A stretch of DNA of 64,000 nt, taken from the NCBI RefSeq assembly GCF_008329965.1, contig NZ_CP036150.1:248001-312000 (forward strand), written 5' to 3'. The notes below the pieces were generated by a model, which worked only from the letters and a program-made list of their open reading frames with translations, was not told where the DNA came from and did no database searches. Below, piece after piece: positions 19,640-26,943 of this stretch (within the stretch, counting starts at the first letter, position 1; each line of letters begins with the position of its first letter). The DNA is from Oceanispirochaeta crateris. GTDB taxonomy: Bacteria; Spirochaetota; Spirochaetia; DSM-2461. Made by a program: the position numbers and the translations under genes.

Positions 19640-19819
19640 ATGGCAGGAGTTAGTAAGAACGCCCGTATCGGATCTGGTACACATAAGTTTGTCCATTCAG
19701 AAGACGGCGGCGAAATTAAAATGAAGTCTATTTTCCAAAATGGACGGATGAGACATGTTGCTGAATGTGAAAAATGCAAACGTCAGGAAAGAAGACCAAG
19801 CGATTTCGATTTAGCGTAA
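19640..19819 (+). CDS. Small basic CxxC protein, 59 aa, unknown
   Basis: ATG to TAA encodes 59 residues (MAGVSKNARIGSG...DFDLA) with a CEKCKRQERR element near the C-terminus. TATAGGAGTC lies upstream of the ATG as ribosome site. A clear promoter lies upstream and rpsT follows 98 bases later. The single CxxC plus a basic patch would suit nucleic-acid or ribosome contact, possibly as a half zinc site in a dimer. I do not recognise the family. The good ribosome site, promoter and sensible amino-acid composition make it a likely real gene. Confidence 0.7.
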   Translation: MAGVSKNARIGSGTHKFVHSEDGGEIKMKSIFQNGRMRHVAECEKCKRQERRPSDFDLA

Positions 19820-19917
19820 ATTAAAATGATTAACAGAGTAGAGCATTTTTTCCATTAGGGTAAAGAATGCGAAAGGTTATCTGTTAATGACACAAAAAAC
19901 CATAGGAGGTAGTAGAA

Positions 19918-20181
19918 GTGCCAAATTCACTTAATGCTGCTAAGAGACATCGTCAGAATCTCAAAGCCAGAGCACACAATCGTACTATCAGAAGTACTGT
20001 CAGAACAAGTATCAGAACTTTTGAAGCGGCTGTAACAGCCAAAGACAAGCCAAAAGCGGAAGCAGCTTATGCTCAGTTTGTTAAACTGATCGATACAGCT
20101 GCAGGTAAGGGATTGTATCACAAGAATATGGCTGCAAGAAAGAAGTCCAGACTTCATAAAATTCTTGCTGCAATGGCTTAA
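19918..20181 (+). CDS. rpsT: 30S ribosomal protein S20
   Basis: An 87-aa, highly basic helical protein starting with the S20 hallmark NSLNAAKRHRQNLKARAHN, with the later KGLYHKNMAARKKSRL. It binds 16S rRNA in the body of the small subunit. It starts at GTG with a strong AGGAGGT site. The HU gene follows 35 bases later and is likely co-transcribed. Confidence 0.97.
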   Translation: MPNSLNAAKRHRQNLKARAHNRTIRSTVRTSIRTFEAAVTAKDKPKAEAAYAQFVKLIDTAAGKGLYHKNMAARKKSRLHKILAAMA

Positions 20182-20216
20182 TAATCATCAAATCCTAATT
20201 TTTTTAGAGAAGAGAT

Positions 20217-20519
20217 ATGTCAGAAGAAAAGCTAACAAAGGCTGAGATAATTGAGCATATATATGACAATTCATCTATCAGCAGAAAAGATATTCACAAT
20301 GTGATTGATTCTTTTTTTGAAGAAGTGAAAGAAGCTCTGGAAGATGACAGGGTCGTAGAGTTGAGAGGTTTCGGAACCTTCGAAATCCGGACCAGAAAGG
20401 GTCGGGAAAAAGCCAGAAATCCTAAAACCGGTGAGATCGTGCCTGTAGAAAGTCACGGAGTTACTGTTTTCAGACCTGGTAAAGAATTGAAGAAACTGGC
20501 CTGGTCCTTGCGCAAGTAG
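20217..20519 (+). CDS. HU/IHF-family DNA-binding protein
   Basis: A 100-aa nucleoid protein. It has the N-terminal helical pair beginning KLTKAEIIEHIY, the ELRGFGTFEIRTRKGREKARNPKTGE beta-arm signature (with the arm-tip proline after RN) and a basic C-terminal tail. It bends DNA as a dimer. HU and IHF subunits cannot be separated here. The gene ends ahead of two successive hairpins, the second a clear terminator. Confidence 0.93.
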   Translation: MSEEKLTKAEIIEHIYDNSSISRKDIHNVIDSFFEEVKEALEDDRVVELRGFGTFEIRTRKGREKARNPKTGEIVPVESHGVTVFRPGKELKKLAWSLRK

Positions 20520-20562
20520 GTTCTCCGGGGTCTAGAAATAGATGTCCTTAAGACAAAATACT

Positions 20563-20600
20563 CAGATTCCTCATTCATTGGGGAATCTGGTTCTTTTATT
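20563..20600 (+). terminator. First hairpin after the HU gene
   Basis: CAGATTCC, 11-base loop, GGAATCTG, then a T-rich stretch. Weaker than the next one. Confidence 0.5.
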
Positions 20601-20628
20601 TGAATCAGCGGTTTTACCGCCATTGAAA

Positions 20629-20652
20629 GAATGCCTTCGGGCATTCTTTTTT
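20629..20652 (+). terminator. Intrinsic terminator after the HU gene
   Basis: GAATGCC-TTCG-GGCATTC followed by six T. UUCG tetraloop. Confidence 0.9.
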
Positions 20653-20737
20653 AAATTTAGTTCATCTACGGCATCAATTTTCAGACACAAGAGTTGTGCT
20701 TTGAATTTGTTGTGCACAGTCCAGCGCTGCAGTAAGA

Positions 20738-20766
20738 TTGACAATCCAATCAAGAAGTAGGACAAT
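20738..20766 (+). promoter_or_regulatory. Promoter of the TPR-bactofilin-pncC operon
   Basis: TTGACA, 17 bases, GACAAT; 33 bases ahead of the first gene's start codon. Confidence 0.6.
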
Positions 20767-20799
20767 AAGTGCAGGGGATAACCCTTCCGGAGGAATCGT

Positions 20800-21021
20800 A
20801 TGATCTCTGAAACCAAAAGAGAAGTGCTGAGTCTTTTTGAAGAAGGCCGGGAACTGTATAAGTCCAGGAAATTTAGCGAAGCAATGGGAAAATTTGCCCA
20901 TGCTCTGAAGCTAGATCAGGAAGATGGCCCCTCCAAAGTATATTATGCCAGGTGCAAAATGTATCTGGAAAATCCACCCCCTCCTGAATGGGACGGTGTG
21001 TTTATCATGACAACTAAATAG
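20800..21021 (+). CDS. Single-TPR small protein resembling the C-terminal tail of class III cyclases
   Basis: A 73-aa cytoplasmic protein. Residues 10-60 form one TPR-like helix pair (EEGRELYKSRKFSEAMGKF), and the protein ends ENPPPPEWDGVFIMTTK. That ending is familiar from the TPR tails of bacterial adenylate/guanylate cyclases, but there is no cyclase domain here. CGGAGGAATC precedes the ATG. The bactofilin gene starts eight bases after the stop, so it may be a partner of the bactofilin. Function unknown. Confidence 0.7.
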   Translation: MISETKREVLSLFEEGRELYKSRKFSEAMGKFAHALKLDQEDGPSKVYYARCKMYLENPPPPEWDGVFIMTTK

Positions 21022-21028
21022 GAATAAT

Positions 21029-21436
21029 ATGACATCATCATTGAAGGATATTGAATCTATTTCCACAATCCTTGGAAGTGAAACTGTTTTCAAGGGTACA
21101 ATGAAATTTAACAAACCTCTTAAGATTGACGGAAAATACGAAGGCCGTATTGAGTCAGAAGGGTTCCTTTATATTGAAGAAGGAGCCGAAGTCCGGGCAG
21201 ATATTCAGGTCGGTTCTATCGTTGTAGGCGGTATTGTCTATGGTGATATTGAGGCTTCAGAGAAACTTGAAATGCTTTCAACCGGTCAGGTTATTGGTAA
21301 CATTCGCACGGCAAAATTGAAAATTGCCGATGGAGTCAAATTTGAAGGGAAGTGCGATATGATCAGTAATCCCGAATCTGTGGATGTATTCTCAGTTCCT
21401 GTAGAACAACTCAAACAAGACCACAATGACCTTTGA
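21029..21436 (+). CDS. Bactofilin 2
   Basis: A 135-aa second bactofilin, with the rungs TILGSETVFKGTMKFNKPLKIDGKYEGRI (short segments), GSIVVGGIVYGDIEASEKLEML and VIGNIRTAKLKI. It is clearly paralogous to the bactofilin at 17.5 kb and shares its rung order. It sits in a small operon between the TPR protein and PncC/CinA, and its 3' end overlaps the next gene by 11 bases. Two bactofilins within 4 kb suggest hetero-filaments or distinct positions in the cell. Confidence 0.9.
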   Translation: MTSSLKDIESISTILGSETVFKGTMKFNKPLKIDGKYEGRIESEGFLYIEEGAEVRADIQVGSIVVGGIVYGDIEASEKLEMLSTGQVIGNIRTAKLKIADGVKFEGKCDMISNPESVDVFSVPVEQLKQDHNDL

Positions 21437-21935
21437 CGTCCCTGTACGCTCTCTATTAGATCTCTGCCGTTCCAGAAAAAAAACAATAGTTACGGCTGAA
21501 TCCTGCACTGGGGGGCTTATTTGCGCCGCTCTCACTGAGGTATCGGGGAGTTCTGATGTCGTTTGGGGCGGCTTTGTGACCTATGCCAACGAGGCAAAAA
21601 CAACCGTCTTGGATGTTCCGGAATCGTTGCTCCGTGAGAAGGGAGCCGTTTCAAGGGAGGTTGTGGAAGCCATGGCAAGGGGGGCTCTTGTTAAAAGCGG
21701 AGCCAGTCTCTCCGTTGCTGTGTCCGGAATCGCCGGCCCTGGCGGTGGAAGTCCTGACAAACCTGTAGGCACAGTGTGGATTGCGACTTCCCTCAAAGAG
21801 GGAGATGTATATTCAGAGCAGTTTTTGTTCACCGGTGATCGTACTCAGGTCCGCCGTGATACTGTTCATAATGCGTTGAGAATTTGTGAAAAAATAATTT
21901 TGAATGAATCTTCTCTTGACAGTAAACTAAGCTGA
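21426..21935 (+). CDS. pncC: Nicotinamide-nucleotide amidase, CinA C-terminal type
   Basis: A 169-aa stand-alone CinA_C domain that deamidates nicotinamide mononucleotide for NAD recycling. The motifs TAESCTGGLICAAL (with the catalytic Ser), GGFVTYANEAK, SVAVSGIAGPGGGSPDKPVGTVW are all present (quoted in short pieces). The length fits PncC/YgaD rather than full-length CinA, which adds an N-terminal molybdopterin-like domain. The ATG at 21426 lies inside the bactofilin gene, so translation is probably coupled. Confidence 0.92.
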   Translation: MTFDVPVRSLLDLCRSRKKTIVTAESCTGGLICAALTEVSGSSDVVWGGFVTYANEAKTTVLDVPESLLREKGAVSREVVEAMARGALVKSGASLSVAVSGIAGPGGGSPDKPVGTVWIATSLKEGDVYSEQFLFTGDRTQVRRDTVHNALRICEKIILNESSLDSKLS

Positions 21936-22086
21936 TAATATATTTGATTCATAAATGTTTTCCTAATTTCCGGGAAACATACCTTGAAAGCAAGTCTTAA
22001 TCTTCACTTTTAAACTTATACAAAGAAAAATTTTGAAGAAGTTGACATATATTTATTTTAAATCAACATTATAATTTGGAGAATTT

Positions 22087-23946
22087 ATGGCGATAATCCG
22101 GAAGAATCTGGACGATCCTCAGGTCGGGTCCGATGTATCCGAGACTTCTGAGAGTCAGAAAGAACTTGATCTTGGAAGTGAAAAAGAGCAGGTGATTGAT
22201 TCTGACGAATCTATCGCCGAAGAACCGGTCAAAGAAAAGACAGTCACAGTCAAGAAGGCTGCTGTCAGGAAACGAAAGGTTGTTAAAAAGAAAGATCTGC
22301 CAGAGGCAACTGTGGCAGAAACGTCTGAGACTGCCGAAGGGGAGTCTGTTGTCCCTGTCAAAAGAGGCCGTCGCAAAACGACAGTTAAAGAAACAGTCAC
22401 AGCCGTACTGAATGAAGCTTCGGCTGATGCCCCAGCTGTAGAGACTCCCTCTAGCGAGCCTGTTACAGTGAATACCCCGCCTGAAACAGCGAAAGAAAGC
22501 GAAAGCAGTGATGAGGATAGTTCCAGGAATGACAACTCCAGGAACGATAATTCGAACCGACGCAATAATTCCTATAACAAACGAAAAAATGGTAAAGGCA
22601 GAAGGGATCAAAATCAAAACAGAGACCAGAACCGGGATATGAACCGTCAAATGCGAAACCAGCCCCTCCCGACTCCCGATCAGCCTCGAATCACCATCAA
22701 TGATCTCTCTCTTATGACCATGCCTGATCTTAGAAAGTATGCAGAAGGCATGGAATTGGGCCGTGATGATATGATCACCCTGAAAAAGCAGGAAATCATC
22801 TTTACAATTCTAAAGGCGCATATCGAAAATAACGGTGTCATTTTTGCCTATGGTTCCTTGGAAATCCTACCCGATGGATATGGATTTCTACGATCTCCTC
22901 AAAACTCCTATCTTCCAGGAAGTGATGATATTTACATTTCACCTTCCCAGATCAGGCTGTTTAACTTAAAAACCGGAGATACCGTGTACGGCCAGATCCG
23001 TTCACCCAAAGAGGGCGAGCGCTTTTTTGCCATGCTGCGTGTTGTCAATGTCAACTTTGATGAACCAGGAGTGGCCCAGTCCCGCGTCTCCTTTGAGAAT
23101 CTGACGCCCCTATATCCCACAAAGCGACTGAATATGGAGACCAAGATTGCGGATCCTTCAACGAGGATGATCAATCTTTTCTGCCCCATCGGAATGGGAC
23201 AACGGGGACTCATTGTGTCTCCTCCACGGTCGGGTAAAACAGTTATTCTTCAAAAAATAGCGAATGCCATCACAGAAAATCATCCAGGGGTTCAACTCAT
23301 TGTTCTTCTGATTGATGAACGTCCTGAAGAAGTTACCGATATGAAGCGTAGCGTACAGGGAGAAGTCATCGCCTCTACCTTTGATGAACAGGCCAGTCGA
23401 CACGTACAGGTTGCCGAAATGGTCCTTGAAAAGGCAAGACGCCTTGTAGAGCATAAAAAAGATGTGGTCATTCTCCTTGACTCTATTACACGTTTGGCAA
23501 GAGCTTATAACCAGACTGTTCCAACCTCCGGCAAGATCTTGTCCGGTGGTGTGGACTCTAATGCTCTGCATAAACCCAAGAGATTTTTTGGAGCGGCCCG
23601 TAATATTGAACATGGTGGAAGTTTGACTATTGTGGCGACAGCCCTTGTTGAAACAGGAAGCCGTATGGATGAAGTCATCTTTGAAGAGTTTAAGGGTACG
23701 GGAAATATGGAACTGGTTCTGGACAGGCGCTTGGCCGATAAACGAGTCTTCCCGGCTATCAATATTAAAAAATCCGGTACGAGAAAAGAAGACCTACTTC
23801 TCAGCAGTGAAGAACTGAACAAGATGTGGCTCTTAAGAAAAGTCATGAATCCCATGGATGATATGGAATGTACCGAAATGATTGTTGACAAAATGAGGAA
23901 AACCAAGAATAATGAGGCGTTCCTGAAGTCGATGAATTCGGCCTAG
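22087..23946 (+). CDS. rho: Transcription termination factor Rho with disordered N-terminal extension
   Basis: A 619-aa hexameric RNA helicase. About 195 N-terminal residues are low-complexity: acidic and Lys/Val-rich first, then an Asn/Asp/Arg-rich stretch (about 138-190, such as [11 protein letters not shown]). Then come the Rho N and CSD RNA-binding domains ([29 protein letters not shown]). The ATPase follows with Walker A PPRSGKTV (about 380), the [11 protein letters not shown] element and the secondary-site [18 protein letters not shown] precedes the ATG. Many convergent gene pairs here lack hairpins, so Rho may matter for termination. Confidence 0.97.
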   Translation: MAIIRKNLDDPQVGSDVSETSESQKELDLGSEKEQVIDSDESIAEEPVKEKTVTVKKAAVRKRKVVKKKDLPEATVAETSETAEGESVVPVKRGRRKTTVKETVTAVLNEASADAPAVETPSSEPVTVNTPPETAKESESSDEDSSRNDNSRNDNSNRRNNSYNKRKNGKGRRDQNQNRDQNRDMNRQMRNQPLPTPDQPRITINDLSLMTMPDLRKYAEGMELGRDDMITLKKQEIIFTILKAHIENNGVIFAYGSLEILPDGYGFLRSPQNSYLPGSDDIYISPSQIRLFNLKTGDTVYGQIRSPKEGERFFAMLRVVNVNFDEPGVAQSRVSFENLTPLYPTKRLNMETKIADPSTRMINLFCPIGMGQRGLIVSPPRSGKTVILQKIANAITENHPGVQLIVLLIDERPEEVTDMKRSVQGEVIASTFDEQASRHVQVAEMVLEKARRLVEHKKDVVILLDSITRLARAYNQTVPTSGKILSGGVDSNALHKPKRFFGAARNIEHGGSLTIVATALVETGSRMDEVIFEEFKGTGNMELVLDRRLADKRVFPAINIKKSGTRKEDLLLSSEELNKMWLLRKVMNPMDDMECTEMIVDKMRKTKNNEAFLKSMNSA

Positions 23947-23994
23947 GAAGTTTTAGGTTCTTTGAAGCGGAGAACCGACGGAGGATAAAGAATT

Positions 23995-24204
23995 ATGAAA
24001 GAAGGAATACATCCCGAATATCTGGATGCTACGATCAAATGTGCCTGTGGAAATGTGATTCAAACTCGTTCTACTCATGGGGATATGGAAGTTGAAATCT
24101 GCAGTTCCTGCCACCCTTTTTATACGGGTAAACAGAAACTGGTAGATACAGCAGGACGTGTTGAAAGATTCAACAAAAAATACGGAATCAAAAGCAAAGA
24201 CTGA
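23995..24204 (+). CDS. rpmE: 50S ribosomal protein L31, zinc-binding (C+) form
   Basis: A 69-aa protein with MKEGIHPEY at the start. The C-x-C (KCACGN) and C-x2-C ([10 protein letters not shown]) pairs mark the zinc-binding form. It ends [20 protein letters not shown] precedes the ATG. It follows rho by 48 bases and ends at a strong terminator; rho-rpmE adjacency is widespread in bacteria. Confidence 0.97.
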   Translation: MKEGIHPEYLDATIKCACGNVIQTRSTHGDMEVEICSSCHPFYTGKQKLVDTAGRVERFNKKYGIKSKD

Positions 24205-24238
24205 ATTAAGCTTTTTAGATTCGATGAATGTACTAAAT

Positions 24239-24266
24239 CCACTCCTTTTGAGGAGTGGTTTTTTTT
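24239..24266 (+). terminator. Terminator after rho-rpmE
   Basis: CCACTCC-TTTTGA-GGAGTGG followed by eight T. Confidence 0.94.
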
Positions 24267-24361
24267 GGCCTAAATTTTTGTCTCTGGTTTTTTGATTGAA
24301 TTCTTGATGAACATGACTTACTATGATAGTGGGTTTTTAACATCAGAATTTAAGGCTGAAC

Positions 24362-25516
24362 ATGGAAGATTTACATACCCTTCATAAGAATATCTATGGA
24401 AAAGAACCGGATGTCATCGTTCGGGTACCCGGAAAGCTTAATCTTATGGGGGAGCATACGGAGTACTTTGAAGGATTTGTCCTTGCCGTAGCCGTGAACA
24501 AGTTTCTTGAAGTTTCTATTTCGGAACGGGACGACAATTCTCTCAGAGTATATTCTGCTACGTATAACGAAAGAAAAAAGTCCTCATTATCTGGTCTAAA
24601 GTACAAGAGAGAGGATCGCTGGGCAAATTATGTGAAGGGAGCCGTGGCGGTTATGTTGCAGCTCGGATGTCAAGTTAAAGGACTGGATATCGCGATCCAA
24701 AGTGAAATTCCAGAGCAGGTTGGCCTCGGTTCATCCTCTTCATTGACTTTAGCGTTGGTTTCGGCTCTCAAAAAGCTCTATGACTTTACTATCTCCGACA
24801 TACAACTTGTCGAATCTGCCCGTTTATCAGAATTGAAATTTATGAACAAGGACCCGGGTTTGGCAGCCTGTGCTGTGTCCTATTTTGCAAAAGCTGACCA
24901 AGCTCTGCTGATCGATACGAAGACAATGGATATCCATACCATAGACATGGATTTTAAGCCTATCATTCTTCTGGTTACCGATTCCAATGTTCCCAATGGT
25001 ATAGGGTATGGAGAGGCGGATGATCTAAAGCATGATTTTGATGAATGCAAGACGCTGCTGAACAGCTATGGGCGTCATATTGCTCTAAGGGATGTTACCA
25101 TCCTTGATGTGAGGTCCGAACTGGATCAGCTTCCTGAACATCTCAGACGGCGGGCAATTCATATTATTGAAGAGAATAACCGGGTTAGGGAACTCAAGAC
25201 AGCCCTGGAACATAATGATTTGACCCTGGCTGGTAAGCTGATGTATCGATCCCATGAAAGTTTGAGAGATATGCTTGAAATCTCCTGTCCCGAGTTGGAC
25301 TGGCTTGTCAAGAGGGCCTTTGAGACCAATGGTGTTCTGGGTTCCCGCATGATTGGGAACGGGTTTGGCGGCTGTACAATCAACCTGATAAATGTTAATA
25401 ATATTCCATTATACGACGAGCATCTTGAAGAATATGACCGGATATTCGGTTTCAAGGCGGATTATTTCATCTGCACTCCCGTATCAGGTCTCAAAGCGTT
25501 ACAGGAAAAAGAGTAA
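24362..25516 (+). CDS. Galactokinase-like GHMP kinase with altered catalytic residues
   Basis: A 384-aa GHMP-superfamily kinase with galactokinase architecture. Motif 1 is VPGKLNLMGEHTEYFEG, motif 2 VGLGSSSSLTLAL (ATP loop), and motif 3 GSRMIGNGFGGCTIN. Two positions differ from true galactokinases. The catalytic Arg of PGRxN is Lys25. By spacing from the conserved proline, the catalytic Asp of PCGIMDQ aligns with Cys170 (DPGLAACAVSYF). It may phosphorylate another sugar, use another mechanism, or be regulatory. No galT/galE is nearby. It starts a run of co-directional genes, with surE six bases after its stop. Calling it galK would overstate the evidence. Confidence 0.8.
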   Translation: MEDLHTLHKNIYGKEPDVIVRVPGKLNLMGEHTEYFEGFVLAVAVNKFLEVSISERDDNSLRVYSATYNERKKSSLSGLKYKREDRWANYVKGAVAVMLQLGCQVKGLDIAIQSEIPEQVGLGSSSSLTLALVSALKKLYDFTISDIQLVESARLSELKFMNKDPGLAACAVSYFAKADQALLIDTKTMDIHTIDMDFKPIILLVTDSNVPNGIGYGEADDLKHDFDECKTLLNSYGRHIALRDVTILDVRSELDQLPEHLRRRAIHIIEENNRVRELKTALEHNDLTLAGKLMYRSHESLRDMLEISCPELDWLVKRAFETNGVLGSRMIGNGFGGCTINLINVNNIPLYDEHLEEYDRIFGFKADYFICTPVSGLKALQEKE

Positions 25517-25522
25517 AATTTC

Positions 25523-26272
25523 ATGAAAATATTAATCACCAACGATGACGGGATTCAAAGTCCCGGTATATTGAGTCTCAGAGATATATTATCCCGTGAT
25601 CATGATGTCTGGGTCATGGCTCCCGATGGAGACCGTAGTGGTTATTCTCATTCCATTACTCTGAAAGAACCAGTTAAAATTAAGCAGAAGGAACCGCGTT
25701 TATTCAGCTGCTCCGGAACTCCCGTTGATTGTATTGTCTACGGTCAGGGTGGCTATCTGGAGGAAGAGTTCGATGTGATTTTATCTGGAATCAATATTGG
25801 ACCGAATATGGGAACCGACATCCTTTATTCCGGCACGGCTGCAGCAGCCAGGCAGGGGGCTTTAAAAAACACTCCTTCCATTGCCATTTCAATGAATAAG
25901 TTTGTTCCTCCCTTTGATTTTGATTCGATTTCCGAATATATATCGACCTCTTTGGAAAAACTGGTATCCCTTTGGGAAGAGGGTTGTTTCCTTAATATGA
26001 ACTTTCCAGAGAAAATGGATGTTACCTGCGAAATGAAATGGTGCCGGCCTGCCCGGAGAATCTATAAAGATGAAGTTGTTATGTTTCAATCTCCCAGAGA
26101 CGAAGGGACTTATTGTTTTCTCAAGGGAAACCTGATTCAGTCGGAAAACGACGAAGGATCTGATGTTAAGGCCGTACAATCGGGTCATGTTTCTATTTCT
26201 GCAATTTCCCTGGCACCGTCTATCGTTCCTCATATCGGGAAACTCTCTGAAAAAGCCGGGTCTGTCTGCTGA
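25523..26272 (+). CDS. surE: 5'/3'-nucleotidase SurE
   Basis: A 249-aa phosphatase acting on nucleoside monophosphates in the cytoplasm. The N-terminal MKILITNDDGIQSPG carries the metal-binding Asp pair. DGDRSGYSHSIT and SGINIGPNMGTDILYSGTAAAARQG (in pieces) are the other signature segments. It lies six bases after the GHMP kinase gene, and its stop overlaps the TPR gene's start (TGATG), so the three are coupled. Confidence 0.94.
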   Translation: MKILITNDDGIQSPGILSLRDILSRDHDVWVMAPDGDRSGYSHSITLKEPVKIKQKEPRLFSCSGTPVDCIVYGQGGYLEEEFDVILSGINIGPNMGTDILYSGTAAAARQGALKNTPSIAISMNKFVPPFDFDSISEYISTSLEKLVSLWEEGCFLNMNFPEKMDVTCEMKWCRPARRIYKDEVVMFQSPRDEGTYCFLKGNLIQSENDEGSDVKAVQSGHVSISAISLAPSIVPHIGKLSEKAGSVC

Positions 26273-26943
26273 TGACTTTTCGGGAAGACGGGCTGAATCT
26301 ATATAATAATGGCTTATATCAGGAAGCTCTTGATACTTTGCTTTCGGAGGATATCGACCCTGTGGATGATCCTGAGTTGGCTTATTTGATGGGGCTTTGT
26401 TACACACGACTGGAAGAGTTCAGTGCCGCTGTCTTTTATTTAGAAAAAGCCGCGGAAAGGGACAGTTCGCTTATCCGGATCTATCAATGCCGAATGGTCC
26501 TCAGTTATGTCTATAATATAACTAAGAATTTCAAGGGTGCAGAAAATCAGCTCAAAAAAGTCTTGAAGGACGGATTCGAATCCTGCCAGATTTTCACTTC
26601 TCTGGGGTATGCCCTGTGGAACCAGAAGAAAGTGGAAGAGAGCATTGACTTTCTTTCGCGCTCATTGGAGTTAGACCCTGAGAATGCCAATACATTGAAT
26701 TCTATGGGTTATATCATGGCCGATGAGGGCATTAATCCGGAAAAAGCTGTTGAATATTGTCAGATGGCATTGTCCATCCAGCCTGATAATGGAAATTATA
26801 TGGACTCTCTGGCCTGGGCACTGTTTAGAACAGGGAAATTAAAAGAAGCTAAAATTTATGCTGAAAAGGCCTTGAAAGCCGGTGGGGATGAACCAATTTG
26901 TAAGGGGCATTTGAAAATGATAGAGCAGTATGATCGATTTTAA
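26272..26943 (+). CDS. TPR-repeat protein
   Basis: A 223-aa cytoplasmic protein without a signal peptide. It is built of about five or six TPR units (for example LGYALWNQKKVEESIDFLSR, ALSIQPDNGNYMDSLAWALF). These are helical protein-binding scaffolds. The start overlaps the surE stop, and the 3' end overlaps the next gene by 14 bases. The tight coupling suggests it works with the NHL/VWA envelope protein, but the partner is not proven. Confidence 0.8.
   Translation: MTFREDGLNLYNNGLYQEALDTLLSEDIDPVDDPELAYLMGLCYTRLEEFSAAVFYLEKAAERDSSLIRIYQCRMVLSYVYNITKNFKGAENQLKKVLKDGFESCQIFTSLGYALWNQKKVEESIDFLSRSLELDPENANTLNSMGYIMADEGINPEKAVEYCQMALSIQPDNGNYMDSLAWALFRTGKLKEAKIYAEKALKAGGDEPICKGHLKMIEQYDRF

Noticed and set aside
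22040-22075. TTGACA and TATAAT ahead of rho
   Set aside because: Spacing between them is about 22 bases, too long for a standard sigma-70 promoter.
22069-22650. 193-aa and 136-aa frames antisense to the rho N-terminus
   Set aside because: They arise from the repetitive codons of the disordered region, and have no ribosome site or recognisable domain.
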